DNA from: Betaproteobacteria bacterium
GTDB lineage: Bacteria > Pseudomonadota > Gammaproteobacteria > Burkholderiales > SG8-39
Direction: 5' to 3'
Length of the DNA stretch: 36,483 bases
Assembly: GCA_016195915.1 (NCBI GenBank)
Contig: JACPYS010000007.1
Coordinates: forward strand, 1 to 36,483
The notes beneath the pieces were generated by a model. It worked only from the letters and a program-made list of their open reading frames with translations, ran no database searches and was not told where the DNA came from. Below, piece after piece: positions 26,506 through 34,678 of this stretch (positions are counted from its first letter, which is position 1; each line of letters begins with the position of its first letter). The translations under genes and the position numbers were made by a program.

Positions 26506-26513
26506 ATTATAAT
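26506..26513. promoter_or_regulatory. Palindromic ATTATAAT, possible shared -10 for divergent genes
   Basis: ATTATAAT reads TATAAT on both strands (26508-26513 plus, 26511-26506 minus), in the 69-bp spacer between the MetE-like gene and the SDR gene. It could serve as overlapping -10 boxes. No strong -35 is visible on either side. Confidence 0.35.
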
Positions 26514-26547
26514 CAGCACACCCCATTCACTCACAGGTCACGCCGCC

Positions 26548-27576
26548 GTGAGCGATCTGCCGCAGGGATTCGCCGACGTCGAAGCGCTTGAGGAATTCAT
26601 GACCCGGCCGTCACCCGGACTCCGCGCAGACCTCGCGCGCGTGCCCGGCGACCTTCTCGTGCTCGGCGTGGGCGGCAAGATGGGCCCGACGCTTGCGCGA
26701 ATGGCGAAGCGCGCGGATCCGGCGCGGCGCGTGATCGGCGTGGCACGCTTCTCCGAAAAGGGCTTGCGCGAAAGGCTCGAGGCGCAGGGGATCGAATGCA
26801 TTTCCTGCGATCTGCTCGAGCGCGAGGCGCTCGAGCGCCTTCCCAGGGCGCCCAACGTCGTATTCATGGCCGGCCACAAGTTCGGGGCGACCGGGCAGGC
26901 GGAGTTCACCTGGGCGATGAACGTGGCGCTGCCGTTCCTGGTCGCCAGCGCTTTCCGCGACTCGCGCATCGTCGCGTTCTCCACCGCGTGCGTCTATCCG
27001 TATGCCCCGGTGAGTTCGGCGGGTGCGGGTGAGGAGACCCCGACCATGCCGCCCGCCGGCGACTACGCGAACTCCTGCGTCGGGCGCGAGCAGATGTTCA
27101 AGTACGGTTCCGGGCGCTACGGTACGGCCGGAAGGCTGGTGCGCCTCGAATACGCGATCGACATGCGCTACGGCGTGCTATGGGACGTCGCGACGAAGGT
27201 GCTTGCCGGGAAACCGGTCGACGTGAGCATGGGACACGTCAACGTCATCTGGCAGGGTGACGCCAACGAGCAGAGCCTGCGCCTGCTCGCGCACTGCACG
27301 ACTCCCCCGTCGCCACTCAATGTCACGGGCCCGGAGGTCGTCGCAGTGCGGCATCTCGCAGAAGAGTTCGGCAAGCGCCTCGGAAAAGAGCCGCAGGTCA
27401 CAGGCGTAGAATCCGACACCGCGTGGCTGATCGACACGCGCCGCGCGCAGTCCCTGCTCGGTGAGCCGCGCGTGCCGCTCGCAAAGATGATCGACTGGGT
27501 CGCCGATTGGGTGGCGCGCGACATGCCGAGCCTGGGCAAGGAAACGCATTTTTCCACGCGCGATGGAAAATACTAA
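26548..27576 (+). CDS. NAD-dependent epimerase/dehydratase-like (extended SDR) protein
   Basis: A 342-residue Rossmann-fold protein. The nucleotide-binding loop is [14 protein letters not shown] (residues about 39-52). FSTACVYPY supplies the catalytic Ser/Thr region, and [14 protein letters not shown] the Tyr (Tyr173). In canonical SDRs the motif is YxxxK; here the Lys position is Cys177, so classic catalysis is questionable. [17 protein letters not shown]-like and [19 protein letters not shown] segments match other extended SDRs. The GTG at 26548 is taken as start; the frame could begin at an upstream TTG (26503) that overlaps the promoter-like sequence. The following acetyltransferase gene overlaps its end by 14 bp. 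The substrate is unknown. Confidence 0.78.
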   Translation: MSDLPQGFADVEALEEFMTRPSPGLRADLARVPGDLLVLGVGGKMGPTLARMAKRADPARRVIGVARFSEKGLRERLEAQGIECISCDLLEREALERLPRAPNVVFMAGHKFGATGQAEFTWAMNVALPFLVASAFRDSRIVAFSTACVYPYAPVSSAGAGEETPTMPPAGDYANSCVGREQMFKYGSGRYGTAGRLVRLEYAIDMRYGVLWDVATKVLAGKPVDVSMGHVNVIWQGDANEQSLRLLAHCTTPPSPLNVTGPEVVAVRHLAEEFGKRLGKEPQVTGVESDTAWLIDTRRAQSLLGEPRVPLAKMIDWVADWVARDMPSLGKETHFSTRDGKY

Positions 27577-28426
27577 GGGCGCATTCGAGCATCCGCTGGG
27601 CGAGCAACACCTTGCGGGGTGTCTCGCGCTGTCGAAGTCTGCGAACTGGAACCAGAACGAGAACGACTGGCGATGGATGCTCGCGTTCGGCAACGGCCGC
27701 GGAATCACGCTTGCCGATGGAACGCTCGCGGCCTCTGCGCTGGTGATCCCCTACGGCGGACGATTTGCCTGGGTGAGCATGGTGCTGGTCCTGCCGGAGC
27801 ACCGGCGCAACGGCTACGCCACGCGCCTGTTGCGTGCCGCGATCGCGGACCTGAAATCCCGTGGCCTCGCGCCGATCATCGACGCGACGCCGGCGGGCCA
27901 CGAGGTGTACGCGCAGGAAGGTTTTTGCGATACCTGGGGCTTCAGGCGCTATGCGCTTTCCGGGCCGGCCGTGCGAGCGACGCCGCAGCCCGGCTGGCCC
28001 GTGGTGCGACCGATCACCGAGGCCGATTGGCCGCAGATTCTTGCGCTGGATGAGCCTGCGTTCGGCGCGAGTCGCGAAGCGTTGCTGCGCGCGCTCGCGG
28101 GCCGATTGACCGAGAGCGCGCTGGTGGCGGAGTCCCACCGCAGGATCGCCGGTTTCCTCCTCGGGCGAGACGGCCGCGAGGCACGTCAGATCGGGCCCCT
28201 CGTGGCCGGGTTGCCAGCCGCGACCGCGCTGCTCGCTGCTGCACTTGAGTGCGTCGCTCCACCGATCTACGCCGACATCGTCGATCGCGAGGCGCTGCTG
28301 CGCGGCTGGCTGGAAGCGCGCGGATTCGCCTTCCAGCGACCGTTCACGCGCATGGTGCACGGCGCGGGTCCCGCCCCGGGCGACGAATCCAGGGTGATGC
28401 TGGTCGCCGGCCCGGAGTTGGGCTGA
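27563..28426 (+). CDS. GNAT-family N-acetyltransferase (two-domain)
   Basis: A 287-residue protein with an N-terminal GNAT domain (residues about 10-130). The acetyl-CoA motif is [20 protein letters not shown] (R/Q-x-x-G-x-A/G loop), followed by [15 protein letters not shown]. The second half (residues about 145-280) resembles a degenerate GNAT or GNAT-C module with [20 protein letters not shown]. It starts 14 bp inside the SDR gene (ATG at 27563), so the two are translationally coupled and may act on the same compound. The acceptor substrate is not recognisable. Confidence 0.8.
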   Translation: MENTKGAFEHPLGEQHLAGCLALSKSANWNQNENDWRWMLAFGNGRGITLADGTLAASALVIPYGGRFAWVSMVLVLPEHRRNGYATRLLRAAIADLKSRGLAPIIDATPAGHEVYAQEGFCDTWGFRRYALSGPAVRATPQPGWPVVRPITEADWPQILALDEPAFGASREALLRALAGRLTESALVAESHRRIAGFLLGRDGREARQIGPLVAGLPAATALLAAALECVAPPIYADIVDREALLRGWLEARGFAFQRPFTRMVHGAGPAPGDESRVMLVAGPELG

Positions 28427-28439
28427 TCAGAAGTTCTGG

Positions 28440-28459
28440 ATCCCCGCATGCGCGGGGAT
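28440..28459. repeat. Palindromic REP-like hairpin
   Basis: ATCCCCGC-ATGC-GCGGGGAT, an 8-bp stem with a 4-base loop. With the flanking CTGG and GACGG it resembles the short interspersed CCCGC...GCGGG-ATGAC palindromes that recur in intergenic regions of many beta- and gammaproteobacteria. Only one copy was seen in this window. Confidence 0.55.
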
Positions 28460-28480
28460 GACGGCGCTAACGCGCCGTCA
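28459..28480. terminator. Hairpin at the end of convergent genes
   Basis: Stem TGACGGCGC / GCGCCGTCA (9 bp) with loop TAAC, directly after the REP-like palindrome. It includes the stop codon of the minus-strand solute-binding protein gene. It is placed to terminate transcription from both sides, but it lacks a U-tract. Confidence 0.5.
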
Positions 28481-29458
28481 CTTCGTCATCTTGATCGAGC
28501 GGTCGAGGAATTCGTTGGTGTAGGTGGTTTTCACGTCGAATGGCTTGTCGAGGCCGATGTAGTCGCGCACCAACTCGTAATCGGCCTGCATGCGTCCATC
28601 CTCATGGATGCCGAGTGCGATCGACTTGGAAAACCTGTCGCTCATCAGCACCTCGACCAGGCTCCAGTTGGTCAGTTCGTTGTCGAACTTGAGAGCGCCG
28701 CCGGCCTCCACCAGCGCCTGCACGCAGGGTTTCGGCTCCGCGACGCAGGCTGCGAAGGCCTTCTGCGTGACTTTCACGAACTTGTCGATCAGCGGCTTGT
28801 TCTTGGCGAGGTACGCGGCGTTCACGATCACCGAGTTGCCGTAGGGGTTGAGGCCGGCGTCACGCCAGGCCAGGAAACCCAGGTCGTCGCCCAACTCCTT
28901 CTGAAAAACGTGGTGAATGTTGTAGAACGACGTGGTGACGTCGATCGCCTTGGACTTGAGGGCCGGCAACTTCCCGTTGGGGTCGATGTTGACCCAAGTC
29001 ACCGATTTCGGATCTATTCCATTGGCTTTGGCGAGTGCCGGCCACATGGTGCGAGCTCCATCGCCCGCAGGGTTGCCGATCTTCTTGCCGGCAAAATCCT
29101 TGACCGACTTGATGCCGGAACTCTTGAGCCAATACATCCCCTGCGGCGAGTTGGCGTAGACGTTGAACACGCCGACCGCGTCGACACCCTTGCCACGCAG
29201 CGTGAGGACGTTTGCCATATCCGCCAGACCGACCGGATTGGCCCCCGCGCCGACTTTCTGTATCGCCAGCGCGGAACCCTTGCCCGGTTCGAGATTGAGG
29301 TCGATCCCCTCCTTGGCGTACCAGCCCAGTTTCTTGGCGTAGTAGTACGGGGCGTGGTCGCCGCCAGGCACCCAGTTGAGGATGAAATCGATCTTCTGCT
29401 GTGCCGCGGCGGGCGCCGCGAACAGCGCGGCGAGGGCCGCGATGACGAGTTTGCGCAT
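28478..29458 (-). CDS. ABC transporter solute-binding protein, NMT1/SsuA/ThiY-like
   Basis: A 326-residue periplasmic binding protein. A signal peptide (MRKLVIAALAALFAAPAAAQ) is followed by the family core IDFILNWVPGGDHAPYYYAKKLGWYAKEGIDL, typical of the NMT1/THI5-like group that binds pyrimidine precursors, sulfonates, riboflavin-like or aromatic compounds. VGLADMANVL and KDFAGKKIGNPAGDGARTMW form the ligand cleft. AAGGAG precedes the ATG. It lies on the opposite strand from its probable partners, the permease (30688) and ATPase (31467). The shared promoter region contains a TetR-type palindrome. The ligand cannot be named from the sequence. Confidence 0.87.
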   Translation of the reverse strand: MRKLVIAALAALFAAPAAAQQKIDFILNWVPGGDHAPYYYAKKLGWYAKEGIDLNLEPGKGSALAIQKVGAGANPVGLADMANVLTLRGKGVDAVGVFNVYANSPQGMYWLKSSGIKSVKDFAGKKIGNPAGDGARTMWPALAKANGIDPKSVTWVNIDPNGKLPALKSKAIDVTTSFYNIHHVFQKELGDDLGFLAWRDAGLNPYGNSVIVNAAYLAKNKPLIDKFVKVTQKAFAACVAEPKPCVQALVEAGGALKFDNELTNWSLVEVLMSDRFSKSIALGIHEDGRMQADYELVRDYIGLDKPFDVKTTYTNEFLDRSIKMTK

Positions 29459-29480
29459 GGGATCTGTCTCCTTGGGAATG

Positions 29481-29498
29481 CGGGAATGTTATTTCCCG
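29481..29498. promoter_or_regulatory. Inverted repeat in the divergent spacer
   Basis: CGGGAA-N6-TTCCCG is a perfect 6-bp inverted repeat between the solute-binding protein and DHDPS-like genes. It could be a hairpin in the leader of the minus-strand gene or a protein-binding site. Confidence 0.35.
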
Positions 29499-29542
29499 GG
29501 CAGGTGCGGTGTCAATGATGCGGCGGAATGCGTGACCGCGAG

Positions 29543-29556
29543 TAACCGTTCGGTTA
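29543..29556. promoter_or_regulatory. Probable TetR-family operator
   Basis: TAACCG-TT-CGGTTA is a perfect 14-bp palindrome, AT-capped and centred 22 bp before the plus-strand ATG. It has the size and spacing of TetR/AcrR operators. The TetR gene in the same cluster (32234) is the obvious candidate to bind it and control both divergent arms; this is inference. Confidence 0.6.
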
Positions 29557-29571
29557 ACATTTCCGCCAGTC

Positions 29572-30633
29572 ATGCCCCTGCATTGGTCAGATCTGCCCGC
29601 CGAGGTGCTCGGCACCCTGCGGCGCGGCGCCGTGATTCCCGCCCATCCGCTTGCGCTCGATGCGGCGCGCCGGCTCGATGCGCGCCGCCAGAGAGCGCTC
29701 GCCCGCTATTACCTCGACGCGGGTGCAGGAGGCATCGCCGTGGGTGTGCACGCCACGCAGTTTGCGATCCGCGAGGCCGGCATGTACGAACCCGTGCTGC
29801 GCCTCGCGATCGAGACGGCACGCGCATGGGCAAAGGCCCCCGCGGTGATGATCGCCGGCCTGTCGGGCAGGACGGCGCAGGCAAGAGTCGAAGCGCAACT
29901 CTCGCGCGGGCTCGGCTATCACGCGGGAATGCTCTCGCTCGCCGCGATGAAGGGAGCCTCGATCGACGAGTTGATCGCCCATTGCGCGGCCATTGCGGCG
30001 GAAATGCCCCTGGTCGGTTTCTATCTTCAGCCTGCGGTGGGCGGCATCGCGCTGCCGGCGGAATTCTGGCGCCGATTCGCCTCGATCGAGAACGTGGTCG
30101 CCATCAAGATCGCCCCCTTCAACCGTTACCGCACGCTCGACGTGGTGCGCGGCGTGGTGGCGGCGCGGGCGGAGGAACGCATCGCGCTGTACACCGGCAA
30201 CGACGATCACATCGTGCTCGATCTCGCGGTGCCGTTCGCGGTCATGCGCGGCGCCGAACCGGTCAGCGTGCGCATCAAGGGCGGACTGCTCGGGCATTGG
30301 AGCGTCTGGACGCGGCGCGCAGTCGAGTTGCACGCACGCGTCCAGGCTGCCGTCGCGGCGGGGAGCGTGGACGCGGATCTGCTGGCGCTCGATGCGCGCG
30401 TGACCGACTGCAACAGCGCGCTGTTCGACGTGGCGCACGATTTCGCCGGCTGCATTCCCGGTTGCCACGAGGTGCTGCGGCGCCAGGGGCTGCTCGAGGG
30501 CACGTGGTGCCTGGATCCGAACGAGCGGCTCTCACCCGGGCAGAGCGAGGAGATCGACCGGGTCTGCCGCGAGCACGCGGACCTGACCGACGATGAATTC
30601 GTGCGAGCGAACCTTGCGCGCTGGCTGGCCTGA
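29572..30633 (+). CDS. Dihydrodipicolinate synthase-like (DapA/NAL family) lyase
   Basis: A 353-residue TIM-barrel protein, longer than DapA proper (about 290). The barrel begins with VIPAHPLALDAARRLDARRQ. GAGGIAVGVHATQFAIRE takes the place of the usual GTTGE-type loop. The Schiff-base Lys is probably Lys179 in NVVAIKIAPFNRYRT, and VGFYLQPAVGG carries the conserved Tyr region. These class I aldolases cleave or condense pyruvate-type adducts. The unusual substrate loops make lysine biosynthesis unlikely, and a catabolic aldolase/hydratase is more plausible. The Shine-Dalgarno sequence is poor. It lies between the solute-binding protein gene and the ABC permease, within the presumed TetR regulon. 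Confidence 0.78.
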   Translation: MPLHWSDLPAEVLGTLRRGAVIPAHPLALDAARRLDARRQRALARYYLDAGAGGIAVGVHATQFAIREAGMYEPVLRLAIETARAWAKAPAVMIAGLSGRTAQARVEAQLSRGLGYHAGMLSLAAMKGASIDELIAHCAAIAAEMPLVGFYLQPAVGGIALPAEFWRRFASIENVVAIKIAPFNRYRTLDVVRGVVAARAEERIALYTGNDDHIVLDLAVPFAVMRGAEPVSVRIKGGLLGHWSVWTRRAVELHARVQAAVAAGSVDADLLALDARVTDCNSALFDVAHDFAGCIPGCHEVLRRQGLLEGTWCLDPNERLSPGQSEEIDRVCREHADLTDDEFVRANLARWLA

Positions 30634-30687
30634 AACCCGATGCCGCTCGATGAACGCGCATTCCCGCGCATTGCCTGAGGAACCGTC

Positions 30688-31455
30688 ATGGACCGCCTGA
30701 ACGACACCCTGACGCGCTACGCGATCGCCGTACTCGCGCACATAGCGCTGGTCGTGGTCTGGTACCTGTTCGTCAAGCTGGGCGAAGTGCCGAAGTTCGT
30801 GATGCCCTCGCCGCTCGAGACGCTCGATGCGTTGCTCTCGCCGAACTACGGCTGGTGGTCGAACATCGCGGTCACCGCGACGGAGATCTTCGCCGGGTAT
30901 TTCCTCGCACTGGCGGCCGGGGTGGCGCTCGCGCTCGTGTTCACCTGGTCGAAGCTGCTCGAGACGTTTTTCATGCCGCTGCTGGTCTCGCTCAACATGA
31001 TCCCCAAAGTGGCGCTCGGGCCCCTCATCATCGTCTGGTTCAAGTACGGCGTGCTGCCCAATACGCTGATCGCGTTTTCGATCGCGCTGTTTCCGATCCT
31101 GCTCACCACCGCGCGCGGCCTGCGCGAAATCGAGCCCGAAATGCTCGACCTGGTGCGCGGCCTGCGCGGCACGCGCTGGCAGCTGTTCACCAAGATCCAG
31201 CTTCCCGGCGCGCTGCCCTATATCTTCTCCGGAATGAAGGTCGCGGCGATCCTGGCGGTGGCGGGCGCGATCGTCGGCGAGTTCCTCGGCTCGGACAAGG
31301 GCCTGGGCTACCTGATGCTCCAGGTGCAGGTCACGCTCGATACCCCCGCGATGTTCATGGCGGTGATCCTGATCACGCTGATCGGTGTCGCGCTCTACGG
31401 CATGGTGCTCGCACTCGAGCGGCTGCTGGTGGTCAAGGATGCGAGGCTCGACTGA
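30688..31455 (+). CDS. ABC transporter permease (SsuC/TauC-like)
   Basis: A 255-residue inner-membrane protein with about six hydrophobic segments (for example AIAVLAHIALVVVWYLF and YFLALAAGVALALVF). The cytoplasmic EAA loop that contacts the ATPase is PEMLDLVRGLRGTRWQLFTKIQLPGALPYIFSGMK. It belongs to the BPD_transp_1 permeases of the nitrate/sulfonate/taurine class. GAGGAA precedes the ATG. The ATPase gene follows after 11 bp. Confidence 0.92.
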   Translation: MDRLNDTLTRYAIAVLAHIALVVVWYLFVKLGEVPKFVMPSPLETLDALLSPNYGWWSNIAVTATEIFAGYFLALAAGVALALVFTWSKLLETFFMPLLVSLNMIPKVALGPLIIVWFKYGVLPNTLIAFSIALFPILLTTARGLREIEPEMLDLVRGLRGTRWQLFTKIQLPGALPYIFSGMKVAAILAVAGAIVGEFLGSDKGLGYLMLQVQVTLDTPAMFMAVILITLIGVALYGMVLALERLLVVKDARLD

Positions 31456-31466
31456 GCGATGCGCCG

Positions 31467-32231
31467 ATGACCGAGCCGTTCATCCACCTGCGCAGCGTCA
31501 GGAAGCTCTACCGCAAGGGACGCGAGGAGTTCCTCGCCATATCGGATGCGACCTTCGACGTGATGCCGGGCGAGCTGGTGTCGCTCGTAGGACCATCGGG
31601 TTGCGGCAAGTCCACGCTGCTCAAGGTCCTGGCCGGGCTGCACGGCCACGAGGGTGGCGACCTGAGGATCGGCTCCTCCGCGCATGCCTTCGATCCGTCA
31701 CGCGACGTCGGCATGGTGTTCCAGGCGCCGTTGCTGCTGAAATGGCGGCGCATCCTCGAGAACGTGCTGCTGCCGGCGGAGATCCTCGGGCTGCCGATGA
31801 CGCAGGCGAAGGAGCGGGCACGCGCGCTGCTGGCGCTGGTCGGACTCAGCGGCTTCGAGGACAAGTACCCCTACGAGCTCTCCGGAGGCATGCAGCAACG
31901 CGCCGCGATCGCTCGCGCGCTGATCCACGATCCGAAGCTGGTGCTGATGGACGAGCCGTTCGGCGCACTCGACGCGCTGACGCGCGAAAAGATGAATCTC
32001 GAGCTGTTGAGGATCTGGAAGGAATCGGGCAAGACCATCGTGTTCGTCACCCACGGAATCTCGGAGGCGGTGTTCCTCGGCACGCGGGTGGTGGTGCTCA
32101 CGGCGGGTCCGGCCCGCATGGCGGACAATTTCGAGATTTCCCTGCCCTACCCGCGCACGCTCGACATGAAGACGCAGGAGCGCTTCGGCGAGTACACGCG
32201 CCGCATCTACAAGCTGCTCGGCATGGAGTGA
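31467..32231 (+). CDS. ABC transporter ATP-binding protein (SsuB/TauB-like)
   Basis: A 254-residue ATPase. Walker A is GPSGCGKST, the Q-loop is VFQAPLLLKW, the signature is LSGGMQQRAAIARAL, Walker B is LVLMDEPFGALD, and the H-loop is FVTHGISEA. It powers the permease encoded just upstream. The ATG at 31467 gives the standard N-terminus (MTEPFIHLRSVRKLY); the open frame extends much further upstream but is only a shadow of the permease gene. TetR follows after 2 bp. Confidence 0.93.
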   Translation: MTEPFIHLRSVRKLYRKGREEFLAISDATFDVMPGELVSLVGPSGCGKSTLLKVLAGLHGHEGGDLRIGSSAHAFDPSRDVGMVFQAPLLLKWRRILENVLLPAEILGLPMTQAKERARALLALVGLSGFEDKYPYELSGGMQQRAAIARALIHDPKLVLMDEPFGALDALTREKMNLELLRIWKESGKTIVFVTHGISEAVFLGTRVVVLTAGPARMADNFEISLPYPRTLDMKTQERFGEYTRRIYKLLGME

Positions 32232-32233
32232 GG

Positions 32234-32887
32234 ATGGTCGGAGCGATTCGCAGGACCGTCCGCAGGGCCAACGCCGCTCGTGACCCCGAGCGCTCGCGTG
32301 CAGCGATCCTCGAGGCGGCGACCGCCGAATTCGCCCGCTACGGACTGGGCGGCGCGCGCGTCGATCGCATCGCGGCGCGTGCGGGCGCCAACAAGCGCAT
32401 GCTCTACTACTATTTCGGCGACAAGGACGCGCTGTTCCGCGCCGTCCTCGAAGCCGCATACGCCGAGATCCGCGCCTCGGAGCAGGCGTTGAATCTGCTC
32501 GACGTGCCGCCCAGCGAGGCGATCGCCGCACTGGTGCGTTTCACCTTCCGCTACTACATCGAGCACCCGGAATTCATTACCCTGTTGAACAGCGCGAACC
32601 TCCACCGCGCGCGCCACATCAAGGGCTCGAAGCGTGCTCGCGCGCTCAATTCGCCGCTGATCGCACTGATCGGGGCGATCCTCGAGCGCGGCGAACGCGA
32701 CAAGACATTCCGCCGCGGGGTGGACCCGGTGCAGCTGTATATCAGCATCGCGGCGCTGGGTTACTTCTACCTCGGCAATGCGCACACGCTATCGGCGATC
32801 TTCGGGCGCAAGCTGACCGCCAGGCGCGCGCTCGAGCAGCGCGCAGCACATATGGTGGAGGTGGTCCTTGGTTACCTGCGCCACTGA
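32234..32887 (+). CDS. TetR/AcrR-family transcriptional regulator
   Basis: A 217-residue regulator. The N-terminal helix-turn-helix (residues about 20-65) has SRAAILEAATAEFARYGLGGARVDRIAARAGANKRMLYYYFGDKDALFRAV, close to RutR-type TetR proteins. The C-terminal ligand domain contains YYIEHPEFITLLNSANLHRARHIKGS. It starts 2 bp after the ATPase stop with GGAG five bases upstream; GTG at 32228 is an alternative. It probably represses the surrounding transport/catabolism operon through the palindrome at 29543-29556. The inducer is unknown, likely the transported compound or a product. Confidence 0.9.
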   Translation: MVGAIRRTVRRANAARDPERSRAAILEAATAEFARYGLGGARVDRIAARAGANKRMLYYYFGDKDALFRAVLEAAYAEIRASEQALNLLDVPPSEAIAALVRFTFRYYIEHPEFITLLNSANLHRARHIKGSKRARALNSPLIALIGAILERGERDKTFRRGVDPVQLYISIAALGYFYLGNAHTLSAIFGRKLTARRALEQRAAHMVEVVLGYLRH

Positions 32888-32888
32888 T

Positions 32889-33722
32889 ATGCGTTTGGCG
32901 CTTTGCAACGAAGTGCTCGGAACGATGGAATTCGGCGACCAGTGCCGCTACGCGCACCTGCTCGGCTACGACGGACTGGAACTCGCGCCGTTCACGCTGG
33001 CCGAGGATCCGTCCGCACTGACCGACGCGCAGTTTGCGGGCATGCGCGCGATCGCCGCCGACGAAGGGATCGCGATCGTCGGATTGCACTGGCTGTTGTT
33101 GAAGCCTGAAGGGATGTCGATCAGCAGCCGCGATGGCGCGGTCCGCAGGCGTACCGTCGAGTTCATGCGGCGATTGATCGGGATGTGCGCCCAAATGGGT
33201 GGCAGCTACCTCGTGCACGGCTCGCCGGGCCAGCGCAACGTCCCGCACGGCGATTCGCGCGAGGCGGCACTTGGGCGCGCGAAGGAATGCTGGGCGGCCG
33301 CGGGGGAGGCCGCCACCGCGTCCGGGCTGCTCTATTGCATCGAGCCCCTGGCGGCAGACCAGACGCCGCTTGTCAACACGCTCGCCGAGGCGGTGGCCAT
33401 TGTTGATGAACTGAACATCGCCGGTCTGAAGACGATGCTCGACACCAGTTCCGCGGGGCGCTCGGAGAGCGAATCCATTCCCTCGCTGATCGATCGCTGG
33501 GTGCCGAGCGGCCACATCCGGCATGTGCAGTTGAACGACGCCAACCGCATGGGCCCGGGGCAGGGCAAGGACCGCTTCGCGCCGGTGCTCGCCGCTCTCA
33601 GGCGCAATGGTTACAGTGGCGTGGTGGCGATCGAGCCGTTCAAGTACGAACCCGACGGGCCTGGCAGCGCAGCGCGCGCGATCGGCTACGTGCGGGGAAT
33701 TCTGGAGGCACTCGAGCAATGA
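32889..33722 (+). CDS. Sugar phosphate isomerase/epimerase-like TIM-barrel protein (AP endonuclease 2 family)
   Basis: A 277-residue xylose-isomerase-like barrel. MRLALCNEVLG opens the first strand, and YDGLELAPF, YLVHGSPGQR, YCIEPLA, TMLDTSSAG, HVQLNDANRMGPGQG and VAIEPFK provide the metal and substrate residues (the Glu, Asp, His and Glu of this fold). Members act on sugars, inositols, hydroxypyruvate or dicarboxylic intermediates. It starts one base after the TetR stop; a longer version from a TTG at 32868 is less likely. Its end overlaps the next gene by ATGA. A catabolic epimerase or isomerase is the best guess. Confidence 0.82.
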   Translation: MRLALCNEVLGTMEFGDQCRYAHLLGYDGLELAPFTLAEDPSALTDAQFAGMRAIAADEGIAIVGLHWLLLKPEGMSISSRDGAVRRRTVEFMRRLIGMCAQMGGSYLVHGSPGQRNVPHGDSREAALGRAKECWAAAGEAATASGLLYCIEPLAADQTPLVNTLAEAVAIVDELNIAGLKTMLDTSSAGRSESESIPSLIDRWVPSGHIRHVQLNDANRMGPGQGKDRFAPVLAALRRNGYSGVVAIEPFKYEPDGPGSAARAIGYVRGILEALEQ

Positions 33723-34678
33723 ACCGGGCTGTGATGGCAGCGGTATTGGGTTGGTCTGCGTCGGTTGCGATGGCGGTCGATCTGCAGGGCCATCGCGGCG
33801 CGCGCGGCCTCGCGCCGGAGAATACGCTGCCGGCGTTTGCGAGGGCACTCGCCCTCGGGGTGGACACGCTGGAACTCGATACCGGCGTGACGCGCGACGG
33901 GGTCGTGGTGATCCATCACGACCTGGCGCTCAATCCCGACATCGCGCGCGACCAGCAGGGAAGGTGGCTCGAGAAGAAGGGTCCGCCATTGCATTCGCTC
34001 GCGTTCGCGCAGCTATTGCAGTACGACGTCGGTCGCCTGAAACCCGGAACGAATTATGCGAAAGCCCATCCGGACCAGCAACCCGTGGACGGCACGCGCA
34101 TTCCGCGGCTTGCGGACCTGTTCGAGATGGTTCGGCAAGAAGGCAACCAGCGCGTGCGGTTCAATATCGAGATCAAGTCTCACCCGGAGTTTCCCGATGA
34201 CACGCTTGCGCCCGAGGCGTTTGCACAGGCGCTGCTGGCCGAAATTCGCAGGGCGGGAATGAGCGGACGCACGACGATCCAGTCATTCGACTGGCGTGCA
34301 TTGCAGGCGGCACAGCGCATCGCGCCCGAAATTCCCACCGTTTATCTCACGGCGCAACAGAACTGGCTCGACAACATCCAGGCCGGCCGGCCTGAAGGTT
34401 CGCGCTGGACAGCCGGAGTCCAGTTCAAAGACCATGGCTCGGTTCCCGCGATGGTGAAGGCGGCGGGCGGGGCCGTCTGGTCACCGTATTTCGGTGACGT
34501 TGACGCGGCGAAAATGCAGGCGGCAAAGGCGCTCGGACTCAAGGTCGTGGTGTGGACGGTCACCGACCCGGCGGCCGCCGCGCGTATGCTCGATCTCGGT
34601 GTCGATGGCATCATCAGCGACCGGCCCGACCTGATGCTGAACCTGCTGCAACAAAGGGGTGAACGGAAACTGCCATGA
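33719..34678 (+). CDS. Glycerophosphodiester phosphodiesterase (exported)
   Basis: A 319-residue GDPD-family protein. It has a signal peptide (MNRAVMAAVLGWSASVAMA) and then the catalytic block GHRGARGLAPENTLPAFARAL with ELDTGVTRDGVVVIHHD (catalytic His pair and Glu/Asp metal ligands). RFNIEIKSHPEF is the second metal motif and VVVWTVTDP the last strand. It hydrolyses glycerophosphodiesters to glycerol 3-phosphate and an alcohol in the periplasm. It is coupled by ATGA overlaps to both neighbours, which is unexpected for a lipid-turnover enzyme inside a catabolic/transport operon. Confidence 0.9.
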   Translation: MNRAVMAAVLGWSASVAMAVDLQGHRGARGLAPENTLPAFARALALGVDTLELDTGVTRDGVVVIHHDLALNPDIARDQQGRWLEKKGPPLHSLAFAQLLQYDVGRLKPGTNYAKAHPDQQPVDGTRIPRLADLFEMVRQEGNQRVRFNIEIKSHPEFPDDTLAPEAFAQALLAEIRRAGMSGRTTIQSFDWRALQAAQRIAPEIPTVYLTAQQNWLDNIQAGRPEGSRWTAGVQFKDHGSVPAMVKAAGGAVWSPYFGDVDAAKMQAAKALGLKVVVWTVTDPAAAARMLDLGVDGIISDRPDLMLNLLQQRGERKLP

